A stretch of DNA of 5,255 bases from an uncultured Acidimicrobiaceae bacterium (GTDB taxonomy: Bacteria; Actinomycetota; Acidimicrobiia; Acidimicrobiales; Ilumatobacteraceae). Where the stretch lies: positions 1 to 5,255 of the forward strand of contig CAIZMV010000378.1 in NCBI GenBank assembly GCA_903934195.1, in the 5' to 3' direction. Of this stretch, positions 4,889 to 5,255 are shown one piece after another (positions within the stretch are counted from its first letter, which is position 1; every line of letters begins with the position of its first letter). A program made the translations under genes and the position numbers. A model generated the notes under the pieces. That model did not search any database. It saw only the letters and a list, made by a program, of their open reading frames with translations, and was not told where the DNA came from.

Positions 4889-5156
4889 TTGTGACGCGAC
4901 GGCCATCTTGTGCGCGTTGACGACGCAAGCGACGACGCTCGCGCTCTGACAAGCCGCCCCAGATTCCGAACTTCTCGCCATTAGCAAGTGCGTACTCGAG
5001 GCAATCTCCGCGAACTACACATCCTTTGCACACTTCTTTTGCTTCACGGGTGCTTGCACCGCGCTCTGGAAAAAACAAGTCAGGGTCTACACCAAGGCAG
5101 TTGGCCTGGTCTTGCCAGCCACGTTCTTGGCTTAATGAATCAGAATCTCCGTGCAT
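4878..5156 (-). CDS. whiB: WhiB-family regulator, WhiB2/WhmD-like (second copy)
   Basis: 92 residues. It is a [4Fe-4S] regulator of the actinobacterial Wbl family. Ligands are C20, C43, C46 and C52 (C-x22-C-x2-C-x5-C); GIWGG lies at 64-68 and the basic tail SERERRRLRRQR at 70-81. The stretches WQDQANC, LFFPERGASTREAKEVCKGC and DCLEYALANGEKFGIWGGLSERERRRL are very close in pattern to the WhiB (Streptomyces) / WhiB2 / WhmD (mycobacteria) branch, which in those organisms controls sporulation septation or cell division together with WhiA. That role here is inferred from resemblance. The ATG has a strong Shine-Dalgarno (GGGAGG, plus-strand 5164-5169, seven bases away). A promoter with nested palindromes lies upstream. 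The gene converges on and overlaps the last 11 bp of the ftcD-like gene, so the two transcripts would be antisense at their ends. It differs from the first WhiB copy in its leader and lacks the fifth cysteine. Confidence 0.96.
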   Translation of the reverse strand: MHGDSDSLSQERGWQDQANCLGVDPDLFFPERGASTREAKEVCKGCVVRGDCLEYALANGEKFGIWGGLSERERRRLRRQRAQDGRRVTING

Positions 5157-5211
5157 GCTTTTGCCTCCCAGCTACAGCCATATCCGAGTCCCAAGGGATC
5201 TTGGAATGTGG

Positions 5212-5241
5212 CTTGTAATTACAGCGCTGTAATTGTGGCAA
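5212..5241 (-). promoter_or_regulatory. whiB: Promoter with palindromic operator upstream of the second whiB gene
   Basis: On the minus strand TTGCCA (5241-5236, five of six matches to the -35) and TACAAG (5217-5212, four of six to the -10) are 18 bp apart. The spacer coincides almost exactly with a perfect 18-bp palindrome, AATTACAGCGCTGTAATT (5217-5234). A second perfect palindrome, TGTAATTACA (5214-5223), overlaps it at the -10 side. A further inward-facing TTACA lies at 5246-5250 beyond the -35. A dimeric regulator recognising TTACA/TGTAA half-sites would cover the promoter. Transcription would start near 5204 and give a leader of about 48 nt. Confidence 0.5.
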
Positions 5242-5255
5242 ACATTTACAGAAAA

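Noticed and set aside
1..5255. A novel defence, mobile or toxin-antitoxin system
   Set aside because: No integrase, transposase, nuclease, repeats array or toxin-like pair is visible; all larger genes belong to housekeeping or regulatory families.

Overview
The window looks like chromosomal DNA of an actinobacterium with modest GC (near 50% on the lines I counted by eye). Two WhiB-family genes are decisive for the phylum, because WhiB proteins are essentially restricted to Actinobacteria and their phages. The moderate GC and the style of the WhiB, TatA and short formimidoyltransferase proteins suggest a low-GC aquatic lineage, for example Acidimicrobiia (Ilumatobacter-like) or a similar freshwater/marine group. 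That placement is inference. I see no mobile element, CRISPR array, rRNA or tRNA.

Layout. Positions 1-3301 are a leftward block transcribed in the order small unknown protein (3301-3035), polyphosphate kinase ppk1 (2929-854), then phoU (747-10). Gaps of about 105 bp separate the genes, and both gaps carry promoter-like signals, so this is probably a cluster with several promoters rather than one tight operon. Positions 3302-3588 are a 287-bp divergent regulatory region. Then come a rightward WhiB-like gene (3589-3879), a leftward tatA (4058-3885) whose stop lies five bases from the WhiB stop, a rightward glutamate formimidoyltransferase-like gene (4106-4888) starting 47 bp from tatA, and a leftward WhiB2/WhmD-like gene (5156-4878) whose 3' end overlaps the ftcD-like gene by 11 bp.

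How it fits together. PhoU (brake on phosphate uptake and Pho signalling) and Ppk1 (polyphosphate synthesis) form a phosphate-homeostasis unit. Two tandem-repeat motifs with the 11-bp period of actinobacterial/proteobacterial PHO boxes sit before phoU and in the divergent region before the cluster, suggesting control by a PhoP/PhoB/RegX3-type response regulator. The two WhiB proteins are Fe-S regulators with their own elaborate upstream operators: two abutting inverted repeats that coincide with an ECF-sigma-like promoter for the first, and nested palindromes placed exactly between the -35 and -10 for the second. TatA belongs to twin-arginine export; the FtcD-like enzyme belongs to histidine/one-carbon metabolism, with no other hut gene in view.

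Most protein-coding content is familiar. The less explained parts are the 88-residue protein before ppk1, the regulatory architecture of the intergenic regions, and the apparently leaderless starts of ppk1 and the ftcD-like gene.
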